Source: Heracleum sosnowskyi (lineage: Eukaryota; Streptophyta; Magnoliopsida; Apiales; Apiaceae). Taken from it: 64,000 bases of DNA. The DNA is taken from contig CM061238.1 in NCBI GenBank assembly GCA_030848705.1, forward strand, positions 49,701,133 through 49,765,132, in the 5' to 3' direction. The notes beneath the pieces are model-generated. The model saw only the letters and a list, made by a program, of their open reading frames with translations, had not been told where the DNA came from and did no database searches. Both the position numbers and the translations under genes were made by a program. Of this stretch, positions 34,154 to 46,557 are shown piece by piece. Within the stretch, counting starts at the first letter, position 1. Each line of letters opens with the position of its first letter.

Positions 34154-37100
34154 ATGTCGTCTTCATCATTCATGAACAAACAAACAGTGATTAGTGGCGT
34201 TACTTTTGCCACTAACAATTTTGTGGCTATTCTAAATCATCAAGATTTACCCAATGAGTTTCATATAATTCAAGATTTTCTAGCTTCAAGCCCATTGAAG
34301 TTTGCTTTAACAGAACCTGCAAGTGTTTCTTTTAAGTCTGTAATGCAGGTGTGGAACTCAGTTACTTTTGACAAAGGGTATTCTGACTCTATCTTGATTA
34401 GTTTTGAACATAATGGAATTACTCACTATGTGACTCCTGCAATTGTGGAGGAAGCCCTGCATTTACCTGTTCTTGGTGATGCCATTCCTGCTAATGTTTC
34501 AGACTCTACTCTTTTTGAGTTTGTTACAAAGTTGGGCTACAATGGTGAAGTAAAGAGATATGGCAATCTCTTTAGGACAAAGCTTAAGAAGGAATGGAAT
34601 TTCTTCTTTGATACGATCAGCCGCTGTTTCCTGAACAAGACATCAAATTTTGATGCTCTTCCATCAGGATCTCTTAAAATTGGGTACTCTCTTATCCACT
34701 CTACAGTGTTTGATTATGGGTCGTTTATCTTAAAAGCTTTAAGTGATAGGAAATCAGATAAGTTAGGTTCTGTCTGTTTTCTTAGATTTTTACAGTTGAT
34801 ATTTAATCACTTGTGTCCTAATGTTGTTTTTGAGAATGATGTAATTCTACCTATCTGTAGAATTACTGAGAATAATATTAAGTCCTTAGTCAACAGTGAT
34901 AAGGCAAATGGTTTCATAGGAAATGCTTTTATTCCTGATGAGGTTAGGTTTTTCTTGCATAGGAAAATGCCTACTCGTTATGGTTTAATTTCTAATGCTA
35001 TGGGGCAAGGCCAATCACACCTTGTTCCTAACCCAAGCATTCATCCTAAACAGTCTAAACAGTCAACTGCCACCTCTAATGTCTCTCAAAAGACTTTAGT
35101 TGTAAAAGCAAAGAAGTCAGCTAGAACTGATGTGTCAGGAAGGCAATCAAGTTCATAGGACTTTACCTCTACACCTATCACTAAAAAGAAGTTACAAGGA
35201 GGTGTACAAGGGGTCCTGGTGAAGAAAGCTGCAAAGGGAGGTGAGGCTGTTTCTGTTAAAAGAAAGTTAGTGCTCAGGGATGAGACTGCCTCAGAGGATG
35301 ATTTACCTATATCCTCTGTGATGAATGTGAATAAGGAAGTTGCTGATACTGCTACTGCAGCTGTGGTTCCATTGTCTACACCACAGAAGAAAAGGAAGTT
35401 ATCAAAAAGCAGGTATCATATTCTTTTAGAAAAGAAGCAGGATACTGATGTACATGACACTTCTATTCTGAATGAGCAATCAGTTTCTACTGCTCAAGCA
35501 AATCCTGATGTTAGTATTCCTGATGCTTCACCAAGTCAAGTGGTTAATATTTCAGACTCTCCAGCACAGGACTCTCCAACAAAAAGACATGTTGATATTT
35601 CATGGGAGAAGTATGGTGCTGCTGCTTCCAATCTTGGGATAAAACATCCAATGGAAAAGCTAAGGAAGGTAGAAGAGTTAGTCTATCAGAGACAGAAGAA
35701 ACTGAAAGGATCAAGCCCACAAGAACCTGAACCTCAAAGTGGTTCAGCAGCTCTTTCTGATGATCCAGCCACACAAGAACCACTCAATCAAAGTTTGAGT
35801 GAAGGCTTAGCTGGTGGAATGGTCCCACAAGAACCATTTTCTCAAAGGGAGAATGAAGACATCGACATTCCAGCTACACAAGAACCATCTTCTCAAAGTG
35901 AAGATGCAGGCCAAGCTACAGTTTCTGAGAAATTTCCTGATACTGCTCAAGGGATTTCTTGTGCAGATGAAGTTCAAAGATTGGTCGAGGACACTGTCAA
36001 TGAGGGAAGCACACAAGAACCTTTGACTCAAAGTGTTGAAGAAGCTTCTGAACCTCAAGCTCCACAAGAACCATTGGTAGCAAATACTGATGCAAGCATA
36101 TCAAATCCTGACGGTGTTCATCCTGACGCTAGTGGTGCTCCTGATGTTGAACCTATCCTGATACAGCCACTTCGTTCAAGACCAATGGATCATCCTATCA
36201 CAGATTCACAGGATAAAATGAAAGGTATATCTATTCCTGATCCAGATGATACTCATAGTACTGATGATGATGACTCTGATGATAGTGATGATGATGAGAA
36301 TCGAAAAGAGAAGGAACAGCTTGCTACAGCACTCAAAATTAGTCTTGGAACTAATTTTGGTTCATCAAGTACATATATGGCTGGCAAAGCTTCCACTGGG
36401 AAAGATCAGAGACAAGATTTTTCTATTCCTTCCTTTAATCCTGCTGAGGCACTTAGACAGAATGAATGGAACAATTCATGGCACAGATCTGCTGAATCTG
36501 TAAGTTATTCTTCTGCTTTGGAACATGCCTATGATGCAGTGAAATCTATAGAGAATCAAGACTTGAAGAATCATCTGAAGGCCACAACTTTGTTATCCAA
36601 AAGTCTAAAAAGTGAGATTGATTCTATCAAGAACTCAACTGAGTTGGTGAGGAATGATATTTCTCAAAATTTTACAAAGGTGCCTACTGCTTTTCAGCTA
36701 AGGGTAGTAGAATCCCAAGTGAAATCTGTTATTTCTGAACAAACCTCTATCAACAGAAGGATTGATTCTCTGGATACTAAGGTAACTGACATTCAAGCCT
36801 CTCTTTCCTTAATTTTGAATTTATTGTGAAATCCTGATGTCAAAAAGGGGGAGAAGGTTAGTCGGACAAACTGCACACCTGATCTAGTATTAAGGAATAA
36901 TGATGATGATACTGGAGATGATGGTAGTGACAAAGTGATACAAGGAGAAACCTCTGATGCTACTGTTATGAAGTCTACAATTCAAACTTCACAAAGTCAA
37001 ACAACGCAGTCAACTCATGTTTCTGATTCTGGAGTTAAGACAGTAAGAACGTTGGTGCAATCTCAGATCCTGACGGAAGAACAAATCCTGACACCTGGTC

Positions 37101-38725
37101 ATGGACATACTCTTGCTACAATTCCTGAAGGTGATGAAGATGTGATTATTGATAATCCTGAAGATGCATCAAATTTATTCCAGAAGTTTTCTACAAAAGA
37201 TGGCAGAATTGTTACTCTATATCACACTGATAAAAGAGTTCAACAATTATATGCAAGAAAAGCACTCTCTACAGCAAGTGAAGAATATCCTGATCTCTCA
37301 CATGAAGAATTCTTAAGACAACAAAGAGAAATGATGGAAAGCTTTAATAACCCTGCTCCTGCTAGAGGTAGAGGAGGCAGAGGTAGGAGAGGAGCTAGAA
37401 GAAGTAGAAGAGGTTCTTCAACTCAAACAATACCTAGACAGACAAGGTCTCGAGGGTTAAGAATTGAAGAAATTCCTGAACCTATTCAAACTCTAGTAGT
37501 TCCTGACAGATCTACTTTTGGTGATGATGGAAATATTGAAGAAGAACCTAAATTGAGAAGAAAATCAAGAAAATCAAATCTCTGCAATACAAATCAAATT
37601 GAAGAATCTAATCCTGATGTTGTTCCTGATGATATTCAAGATCCTGATGATTCTGAAATTCTGCAAGAGATTGACTTGATAATTTTATCTACTGTGGTTG
37701 ATTCTCACAACAAGGAAGTAGATGAAGAAGAAGAAGCCAGAAGAAGAGAAATTACAAGATCAACAAATAGAGATTTTAATCTCTATGTACAAAGGCTTAA
37801 ACTCTCAAACAGAAGAGTGTGGAGGAACCCAAGTAGACAAGAATCTTCACTGGAAAGAAGCTATGCCTTTGAAAAGGAAAAGGATAAGAAGTGGAAACAT
37901 ATTAGCACATTAAGTTGTGATACACTTATCAATTTTCAGTCTGGAGGAATTATTACAAGCGCTTCAAGTGTCGTTGATTTATCTGGGATGGTTAGATCAA
38001 AAGCACTCTGGTTAAAGATGTTTTCAAATCTGAAGCAATTGACAAGTAATTCAAGAGGAGGTATTGGACACATGGATGCTGAATATCTGAATATGTCATA
38101 TGTTGATCCTTACTCCTTAACTGAAATTGGAGGTACTTTAACTTCTGAAAACCTGAACAATTTACTAGCTGTTGATATAGTTATAGATTGTCATGATGGT
38201 TTTGACAAGAAAGAAAAGCTTCTGTACTTCATGAAAGATGGTAGTGTGAAGATTTTATCTATTCAAGATCTGCTGATGAAAACTACACAGGAACTGAAAT
38301 ATGTTCATTATCTTTTGAGATCGAAGAATCAAATATGCAAAGAATGGAGTGACATGATTTTGTCAACAATAAGAAGAAGAATGGATGGAAACAGTAATTT
38401 CAATGGTAATTATACTCCCATGTACTTAAATCAAAGTGGTCAGGATGTGGAAATGCAAAGGGGTACTGCTGTTAAAGAAGTAAATTTTGGCATGACTCAT
38501 CTTACTCTCAATCCTGATGGGAAGGAAATTACTTATCTTTTGCTTGAAGAGCATAGTCTTCAGAGAAACTCCATATTGAATCTCAGAGCAGCTATCTACC
38601 AGATTAATGAGGAAGATGAAGAACTCATAAATCTTAAGGAAAGACTGATTCAAATTCTTGAAGAAAAAGAAGAAAATTTGTTATCCAACTTCTTGAAGAT
38701 GAATCTGTTCTATCAAAGAATTTAA
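34154..38725 (+). pseudogene. Element B 3' ORF (env-like), about 1,520 codons with two stops
   Basis: One frame from ATG 34154 to 38725, interrupted by a TAG at 35156 and a TGA at 36827. N module: LKKEWNFFFDTISRCF and KIGYSLIHSTVFDYGS. Then an NLS-like cluster (QKKRKLSKSR, about 35393), five QEPxxQ repeats (35730-36075), an acidic DDDDSDDSDDD run, a coiled coil at the KSLKSEIDS region, and KKGE from a PPT-like tract (36842-36855). An arginine/glycine-rich segment (RGRGGRGRRGARRSRRG, about 37363-37415) resembles an RGG box. The C module (LLYFMKDGSVK, ELKYVHYLLRSKN) matches those of C, D and EG. I see no signal peptide or hydrophobic membrane segment. Sireviruses are said to carry an env-like gene here; the features suit a nucleic-acid-binding nuclear protein better. 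Confidence 0.85.
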
Positions 38726-38822
38726 ACAGATAAGTTGTTGCTGCAGATTCTGTACATTTTGTATATATGTTTTTGACATCATTGAATCTTAGGAATCTAT
38801 ACTTTATTTCACAAAGTATGAG

Positions 38823-38834
38823 ATTGGGGGAGAT
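38823..38834 (+). other. Polypurine tract of element B
   Basis: ATTGGGGGAGAT directly precedes the 3' LTR start TGTTAG. Confidence 0.85.
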
Positions 38835-39395
38835 TGTTAGTTCAGAATTCAATGATCGTCAGGAGCTAGACTCAACTGATCAGGATTGATGACGTCATCA
38901 GGATTACATGGTCGTCATGATCAAGATACATATCAGGACTGGGATCAGGATTGATCATCAGGACTGGAAGCTGATCAGGATTCCTACTTCGAGTTATATT
39001 TGGAGTCTAGTTAAACATGGAAGTTTATTCTGTCGGTTCCTGGTTTGTAGGATGTAGCTATCAATTATGGATAGGTTTCAATCTTTGTAATTGATTAGGA
39101 CTTATCATTGATAGAGAAGCTGTGTAGTATATAAACACAGTTTTGGTTTCGATTTATGAACGTGAACATAATCGAATAGAAGCTCTTAAGAACATAGAAT
39201 TTCTTGAGAGAGTTTTTGTAAGCTAGCAGCTCTCAAGAACATCAGAATTTCTTGAGAGAGTTTGTAACAGTTTTATATCAGATTTAATAAAGCTGTTATC
39301 TTTCTTTCATATTTGTGATATATACATTAAGAAGTCGATTATCTTATACTATTGTATTCAACCCCCCTTCTACAATAGATTATTACTGGGCAACA
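38835..39395 (+). mobile_element. 3' LTR of element B
   Basis: 561 bp, TGTTAG...GGCAACA, followed by the AACCC duplication. It contains four ATCAGGATT sites in its first 160 bp, a TATA-like box at 39128-39135 and the TATTCAACCCCCCTTC block (39356-39370). Confidence 0.92.
39128..39135 (+). promoter_or_regulatory. TATA-like box in LTR B
   Basis: TATATAAA within GTATATAAACACAG, a context nearly identical to the one in the C LTR at 41432. Confidence 0.6.
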
Positions 39396-39526
39396 AACCC
39401 TTATCATACCTTCATAAATCCTTTTTGGATCAGAAAATATTTTAAATAACTATTGGAACCTTACGTAATATTTAAATAAGGTTCTATGATTTTTAAATCA
39501 TTTTTGGGAATATTTAATAAATATTG

Positions 39527-39700
39527 AATTATGATTCAATATAATTCCACTTAAGTGAATATTCAAATTAATATTCACTTAATTAAATAAATATCAAAAT
39601 AATAAATATTAAATTATCATTCAATAAGATTCCACTTAAGTGAATATTCAAAATAATATTCACTTAATTAAATAAATATTCAAAATAATATTTATAACAA
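39527..39700. repeat. Two-copy AT-rich direct repeat
   Basis: TTCCACTTAAGTGAATATTC followed by AATATTCACTTAATTAAATA occurs twice (about 39545-39600 and 39630-39685), each holding the palindrome CACTTAAGTG. It can fold into strong AT hairpins. Confidence 0.75.
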
Positions 39701-39732
39701 TATTATGTAATACCTCACATTAAATATCCAAT

Positions 39733-39758
39733 AATATATATATATATATATATATATT
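39733..39758. repeat. (TA)n microsatellite
   Basis: A run of about 13 TA dinucleotides flanked by CCAATA and TATTGG, making one perfect long palindrome. Confidence 0.85.
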
Positions 39759-41135
39759 GGAATATTTATTCAACATATATATAATACAGCTATCCCTGGA
39801 CCCTCCAGTTTCTGACAGTATTATCAAGATAAAATAGTAATTTAACTCCCGGTCTATTATTTTAAAATCATCGTACAAGTGCTCTATCCTTAGAGCCTTT
39901 AAAACCTCAGTTTATATCTAGTATTTACATAGCATATAAACCTTATATCTTATTAAAGGTTTTTTTCAAAAGCGTAAACAATTATAAATCTTCTCACATC
40001 ATTAAAGCAGAATATATCACAATATTAATCACCACAACATCACTTATATGATGTAGGGTTTGAAAACTTGCATCTATCATATGCATATTATCATCTCCAT
40101 AGTTTAAAAAAAATCCAATCACATCCATATACGATGTACGGTTTGAAAGCATGCATAATATCATATGCATATATTACATTTGAAACCATGCATCTATCAT
40201 ATGCATCATTAGTATAAGTAATTTAAAATTACAGCATGGAATGAGAAAACTTGCCTCGGGTCCTTGGTTGTTAGGGGTTCAAGAACTTGCCGGGAGATCT
40301 ATAAACAAAGAAATACCCGATCAGTCCCCTGGCTTAATCATTTAAAGTGCATTTAACTTAAGCACTAACGTTCTATTAACGAACATCAAATGTCCCGCTC
40401 TTGGTCACTTATAACCTCATGACATTCCTTAAACTCTTAAGTCAAAAGTTTGGGTGGAAATCTATTCTCAAAACCCAAGTACTTTACCATTACTAAACTT
40501 ATCGTTTTAACCATCCTCTTAAGGGTATTTCACTCGCGCAACTTTTGTTCCCGCATTTTTATAAAATCACAAACTTATCTTTTTAACACGAAACCTTCTA
40601 GGTTTCTTTGCTAACAATCCATGCTAGTATCCTTTTTAATATCTCGACCCAATTTTATTTTTAAAGGGCTTGATCACAATCTCAAAGTTCATGCAATGAA
40701 CTACTTAGTTATCTGAAACCGCTTTCACTAAAACGGATGTTTCTCCTAAACCGTAAATAGAAACGATACGATTCTTTCGCCAAAATAAACTACAAAACAG
40801 AGCCTACATGATCATGGTCAGAAACCTCATTGTTATGTCTACAAGGTAGCCGTGGTCTCTGTCAAATATTTCTAAGGAAAATCTGACATGGTAACGATGC
40901 TTCAACACGATTCCCGTGTTTAAAACACTCTAATCAATTCATCAATCCATAACCAAGCAATCACAACCCAATGATTTCATTTATACCATCTTATTACTGT
41001 CTAAACATGCTCATAACACTAATCACTAGTTCAACCATCAATCAATCCACTAAACATCATGCTTATCATGCAAATCATCTCTATATCATACTATCACTAA
41101 TCATTCTTAACAAAATCACTGATAACAAAGTATAA

Positions 41136-41630
41136 TGTTAGATATAATTGCTGATGTTTGTTTATCAGTGTTTAAAGTATTAGGTAAATATCAGAGTTTA
41201 GCTGGAAGACTGGTCAGAGTTTGTTAAACTCTGACAGTCAGAGTTTACTTAGCTGTCGGTGTTATATTCAATGAGGATTCTAGAAGTGATATACTTTGAA
41301 GAAGGAAAGAAGCAAAGAGATATCGTGATGGCTAAGGAAACGGAACAGAAGACAGAAGCAATTTTTAATTGATATTAATTGTATAGATGATTTATAGGAA
41401 TATCAATTAAAGATTGTATGTAGCTGTGTACTATATAAACACGGATAGGTTAACCCTAAAAGGGATGTGAATACTTGAAATATTATTCTTGTAACCTAGC
41501 AGCTCTCTGTGATATTTTACATCACCGAGAGAGGAGTTATTAATTCCATACAGTTTATCATTCATAAACAGTGTTCTTATTGTTATTCTCATACATATAT
41601 TTGATTATATATTGTGTATTCGGCCTAACA
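41136..41630 (+). mobile_element. 5' LTR of element C
   Basis: 495 bp, TGTTAGATATAATTG...GGCCTAACA, followed after two bases by the PBS. Four AAACTCTG/CAGAGTTT sites lie in the first 130 bp (U3). Confidence 0.93.
41432..41439 (+). promoter_or_regulatory. TATA-like box in LTR C
   Basis: TATATAAA in the context GTGTACTATATAAACACGG, matching the B and D LTRs. Confidence 0.65.
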
Positions 41631-41632
41631 AT

Positions 41633-41644
41633 TGGTATCAGAGC
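41633..41644 (+). other. Primer-binding site of element C (initiator tRNA-Met)
   Basis: TGGTATCAGAGC, a perfect complement of the 3' end of plant initiator tRNA-Met, two bases after the LTR. Confidence 0.95.
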
Positions 41645-41695
41645 CTAGGCTGTTTAATATATACAGTTTTTTTTTATCCAAACACAAGTATAATC

Positions 41696-43954
41696 ATGGC
41701 TGAAAATATCCAAGCAGCTTCTAAGTCCTAAAAGGTTCAACCAACTTCTGTGAGTCGATATGAGACGATTAGGGTTCCAATTCTCAGACCAGCGGAATAT
41801 CCAATATGGAAGGTAAAGATGACCATGTTTCTGGAAGCCACAGATCCAGAATACCTTGATAGAATCTATGATGGTCCTCATAAGCCGACTAAACTGTCTA
41901 CTGTTATTGCCGGTGAAGAACAAAAGACTATTCCAAAGGAAAAGAAAGATTTGACTCCTGAAGACATCTCATCAATTGCAAAGGATGCAAAAGTTAGACA
42001 TCTTCTCCATAGTGCCTTAGATAATGTCATGTCAAACAGAGTTATTGGTTGCAAAACTGCCAAAGAAATTTGGGATGCTTTAGAAGTCAGATGTCAAGGA
42101 ACAAGTGCTATAAAGAAGAATAGGAAGACTATACTTACACAGGAGTATGAACACTTTGACTCGAGACCTGATGAAACTTTGACTGAGACATATGACAGAT
42201 TCTGTAAACTGTTGAATGATTTATCTCTGGTTGATAAAGAATATGATCTTGAAGAGTCTAATCTCAAGTTTCTTCTATCTCTACCTGAAAGATGGGATTT
42301 AAAGGCAACAACAATAAGAGATAATTATGAGCTTGCAGATACAGAACTTGATGAAATCTATGGGTTGCTTAAAACTCATGAACTTGAGATAGAACAAAGA
42401 AACAGAAGATCTGGTAAGAAGACAAAATCTGTTGCTCTTAAAGTTGAAGAAAAGATTCTTAAGAAAGAGACATCAAAGAAGAAATCTAAGGGAAAGGCTT
42501 TGGTCATAAACTCTGAAAGTGAGTCATCAAACACTGATGATGACTCAAACACTGTTGAATCATCTGAATCCGAGGATGATGAAGAACAGATGATGCAAAT
42601 GGCTGCTTTGATGGTGAAAACCTTCAAGAAGATGGGTTTCAAGAACTTCAAGAAAGGAAAGAGATTCTCAAGGAGAGATTCAAACTCTGAAAGGAAGAGT
42701 TTCAGAAAGTCTGAAGGAAGGGATACCAAATCTGGGAAGAAAGACAAGTCTGAGATCCAGTGCTACAAGTGTAAAGAGATGGGTCACTATGCTCCAGAGT
42801 GCAAGAAAGGAAAATCTGAAAAAGCACTCATCACTAAAGGGAGAGACTGGGCAGACACTTCAGACTCAGATGAGGGAGTCAACTATGCTCTCATGGCAAC
42901 TGTTAAAGATGAATCTGAATCATCTGAAAACAAGGTACCCCTAACAACTTATGCTTATGATACTGATAATATATCTGAATTGAGAATTTATCTTAAAAGC
43001 ATACATGTTAGTTACAGAGATCAGACTTTAGAAAATGAAAGAATTAAATCTGAGAATCTAAAGCTTAGAGAGAGAAATAAATTTCTTGAAGAAGAACTTG
43101 TTAATAAGCAACAAGTTCAAAAGGAAAGAGATGATGTTGTTTATGTTGAACAGGAGTTGCTTAAGAGATATAGGCAACTAGAATCTGAATTGGAAAAAGA
43201 GAGGAAGATAATTAAAACCTGGACAAACTCTGGAAAAGACACACATCAAGTGTTTCAGATAGATACAGTTGGGTTAGGTTACTGTGAGGAAGATGAACTT
43301 AGGTTTAAAGATAAAGTTAAAGTTAGAACACATATTCCACATATGAAATTTGTTCCTCAATCCAGTAAGCTAAACTTTCTAGTTAAGACAGAAACTGTTA
43401 AGGAAGAACCAGTAAAAACTTGCGTTAAACAGGTTAATGTTGGTTTAATGACAGAGAAACAATTCAAGTATAAGCTCAAAGAGGTAAAGTCTGTCAAGAA
43501 ACAGAAAGTGTCCAGGAAGAACAGAAATGGAAAAGTAGGCATTAATAAAAGTAATAATCATTTGCCTATTACTGATGCCCCTAGAAAAACATGTCATAAT
43601 TGTGGTAGTACTAACCATCTTGCAAGTTTCTGCAGGAAGAACAAAGACATTAATTCTTTACCCTCCAAGTCTGGAGTAAAGAATGATTATGTTCGGGTTA
43701 GACCACAGACTTTATGCACTCACTGTGGGAGTACTTGGCATTCTATTTATACTTGCAAGAATTATCATGCTATTTATCACAACTATTATGAGTTAAAGCC
43801 CAATTTGAAATGGGTTAAAGTTGATTCTGCAAGTTTAAACTCTGATACTGTTAGCTTAAACTCCGTTGATAAGAATTCCGCTGCAAAAGCTAACAATGTT
43901 AAGAAAGCCAAAGGATCCAAGGAAGTCTGGATCCTTAAAACTAACTCTCAGTAA
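41696..43954 (+). pseudogene. Element C gag (one early stop)
   Basis: The ATG at 41696 opens MAENIQAASKS and meets a TAA at 41729, after which the same frame stays open to 43954 (about 750 codons). UBN2 region: PIWKVKMTMFLEA, KEIWDALEVRCQG. Three CCHC knuckles: CYKCKEMGHYAPEC (about residue 355), CHNCGSTNHLASFC (631) and CTHCGSTWHSIYTC (672). Coiled coil around 43010-43230. The end EVWILKTNSQ is followed by a TAA, a short spacer and GCAG/GG (43970/43971). Restart at a GTG at 41750 is possible on paper but doubtful. Confidence 0.92.
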
Positions 43955-43966
43955 TTGTTTGTGATT

Positions 43967-43990
43967 GCAGGGCATAAGGGAGAGCACCCT
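43967..43990 (+). pseudogene. Element C pol, first codons before the gypsy insertion
   Basis: GCAGGGCATAAGGG lies between the gag stop and the gypsy LTR. In the pol frame this segment runs on into 49904 once the gypsy element and one copy of the ACCCT duplication are ignored. Confidence 0.75.
43986..43990 (+). repeat. Gypsy target-site duplication, left (ACCCT)
   Basis: ACCCT precedes the LTR; the same five bases are at 49899-49903. Confidence 0.9.
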
Positions 43991-44757
43991 TGTGATGCCC
44001 TCCAAACCCGGGGTACAGATTTGAGGAGTCATCCGACCATCGGAACACTATTTAACACATGCATAATATATAAAGACATAAATACCCCTTAACCAAGACC
44101 ACATCCAAATTATGGCAATGAACACAAGCTACTACAATCTTTTATTAATACAATACCAGTTTTATCAGAGTTATTACATCACAACTAAAGTTCAAATCTA
44201 GACATCTAATCTAGAAAAGCAAAACAACAACTACCCTGCCAATGACAATGACTCGAGGGGCTCTCCTGGCTGCTGGTGAACTATCGGTCACGCTATGCCG
44301 ACTCATACTCTCGCTTCACTGGAATAGGGTTAGAAAACAACAAGCAACAGTGAGGCAAAAGTGCTCAGCAAACATCATATGAATCATTTCTATCACAGTT
44401 GTAAGGATATGAATTTATGATATCAGAATCAACAATATTTAGCTAACACATGCTTTGTATCAATAACAATTGAAGAAAAAGAATTAGAATTTGGCTTATA
44501 CATTTTATTCAAATCAAAGGTTGTGCTGCTGGCCAGCCACGCATCAACCCCGAACTAGCTCACAACATAGTCCTCTACTGGATCCTAGGCCAATCTGGGC
44601 CTTAAGTTATTCCGACCATAAATATGGCCCGACCAATTACTGGTCCATTTTAAAAACATGCCAAATCTATCATAGGGTATAAACAATAACATGCTCAATA
44701 AGATAAACTCAATGTATAGTAATTGCAAAAGAGCTTCAACTGCTCAGTATCAAATGA
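43991..44757 (-). mobile_element. Gypsy 3' LTR, truncated
   Basis: Matches 47250-48016 up to CAGTATCAAATGA, where gag/protease sequence begins. This is the 3' third of the LTR. Confidence 0.92.
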
Positions 44758-46136
44758 TGATTAGCTATCTCTATATTCAACACTCCACTTAAGGGTTTCA
44801 TTACGCAATTCAATCTACGAGCAAACGTTTCAGAACTAAAAGACTTCGTCGTTCCCGAATCTATTAACACTTTAGCAGGAATAGAATTTACTAGAAGTGT
44901 ACCTGCCACCACGTCAGAATCTCTCACTGCTTCTCCCATTGACATATTGTAGGTCCTGGCTAACGGCTGGACATTAACAACTGGGGGTGCTTCAATTGCC
45001 CGAATCATATTGTTCACGGTTGTTGGTGCTCTGCAGTCCTTAATCATGTGGCCTGGTTTCTTACACCGATGACACACAATGCCTATCTTGCAATCCCGGG
45101 AATAATGTCCCTTCTGATTGCATTTAAAGCATGTGACATTCAATCGATGGCATATCCCTGGATGTCGCTTCCCGCATGTCTTGCATTCTGGTAGTGGGGG
45201 TCTAGAAAGTCCCTGCTGACTGCCGGCTGGTAGACGGTTATCTTGTCCTACGCTCCCGGTATCTGGTTTCCTGAAACTTGTATTCCTTCCGGGCTGGAAT
45301 CCCGGTTTCTTATTTGCTTGCCCTTGAAAACTTCCCTGTTGTTGTCCCTTATCGGGTATCCCTGCTTTCCTTTTCTTGTTCTCCCTCTCTTTCATGTAAG
45401 AATCACTCTCTGTCTCCGCAATCATTGCCTTTTGGACCACCGCTGCATAGGTATCCAACTCCAATATAGCTAACTTACTACGAATCCAAGACCTCAGTCC
45501 CTGCTGGAACCTCTTGGCCTCCTTCTTCTTCTTCGTATCCACATAGGTTGGAACGAACCATGACAACTCCGTAAACCTTGTTTCATATTGGGGCACCGTC
45601 ATGCTTCCCTTCTTTAACTCCAAAAACTTTAACTCCATCTGATCTCTCATATAGTCCGGAAAATACCTTTCCAAAAACAACTCTGTAAATCTTGCCCACG
45701 TAATCAATCCCTCGGGCTCCATAGCCCTACTCGTTTCCCACCAATAACTGGCCTCATTCTTCAGAAAATAGCTTGCATACTCCGTCTTCTTATCCTCTGC
45801 CACCTCTATCAAGGCAAAAGCCTTTTCCATCTCCTTCAACCATGCCTTAGCCTCTACAGGGTCTGCTGATCCTTTAAATTCTGGAGGTTTTGCTGCTTGG
45901 AAAGATTTGAACGTAACCGCCGGTGCTGCTTGCTGGTGATGCTGTTGATGCTGCTGATGCCGATGTTGTTGCTTCTGTTCTAAGAGCTGTTGCTGATGTG
46001 CTAATGCGGCAGTCTGTTGAGTAAGAGTATTTAACAACTGGATTACCATCGGGTCCATGTGGCCTGTGGGAGGTGTATTTTGTTGACCTTCTTGGTCGGA
46101 GGTATCAGATGAACGGGTTTGTTGTCTAGGAGGCAT
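44758..46136 (-). pseudogene. Gypsy gag with start of protease, truncated
   Basis: The ATG at 46136 opens MPPRQQTRSSDTSDQEG. A Q/H-rich stretch is followed by the retrotransposon gag domain (PPEFKGSADPVEAKAW, then WARFTELFLERYFPD), a CKTCGKRHPGIC segment, two CCHC knuckles (CFKCNQKGHYSRDC, CHRCKKPGHMIKDC) and the protease motif VLIDSGTTKSF. The frame stays open and then crosses into 3' LTR sequence near 44758, adding about seven foreign codons to a stop at 44736. Gag itself looks intact and might still assemble; there is no polymerase. Confidence 0.9.
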
Positions 46137-46557
46137 ATTGCTGATGAATAAACAATAATTGGCTTAATCAATCAGTTCATATGATAGAAGGAAGGATCAC
46201 AATTGATATCTCGAAGGTTTACAGATCTTCTCAACGGTGTATGAGTACACTCGTTGCAACAAGTAGAATAACAGTTATGATGCTGGAAATGAATGACAAG
46301 GGAATAAATACAGTTCTATAAAAGAGGTTTATCATACATATATATATATATAGAGAGTTAGTACAAGCGTAGAACGCTTCAAAAGAAAATATATCATGGC
46401 TGAACCATAACTGCCGACCAGCAATACAACAAAAATGCAACAACAACCCGAGGCGTTCCTATAAGCCCGGTGCACTGCTGATACTACAATATGCATCTAT
46501 ATACTAACTATCTAGAAACCATACATCCATGTCACACCTGTCTACCCCTAAACCTGC
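46137..46557 (-). mobile_element. Gypsy leader between the upstream ORF and gag
   Basis: Non-coding in the sense direction; contains a TA microsatellite at about 46337-46353. No other feature seen. Confidence 0.6.

Larger units (their letters stand above)
28157..39395 (+). mobile_element. Ty1/copia (Sirevirus-like) element B
   Basis: Order: LTR remnant, gag, pol, 3' ORF, PPT, 3' LTR, flanked by AACCC duplications. The 5' LTR after its first 111 bp, the PBS and the first part of gag are deleted. Pol and the 3' ORF keep one reading frame each and carry only a few stops, so this is one of the younger elements. ATCCTGAT or ATCAGGAT occurs at least 20 times across the element. Confidence 0.93.
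39401..41135 (-). mobile_element. Chromovirus-type gypsy LTR-2, second part
   Basis: It continues LTR-2 after element B. It is AT-rich at 39420-39780, then has an ACTTGCC-type region (40250) also seen in the LTR at 48376. No coding sequence was found. The true LTR end (CA followed by gtgtt) was not located before element C at 41136, so either the LTR is interrupted by C or it ends unseen here. Confidence 0.5.

Noticed and set aside
34154..38725. Calling the 3' ORF a true envelope glycoprotein gene
   Set aside because: No signal peptide, transmembrane segment or fusion-type motif could be seen; the name is kept only as the customary label.
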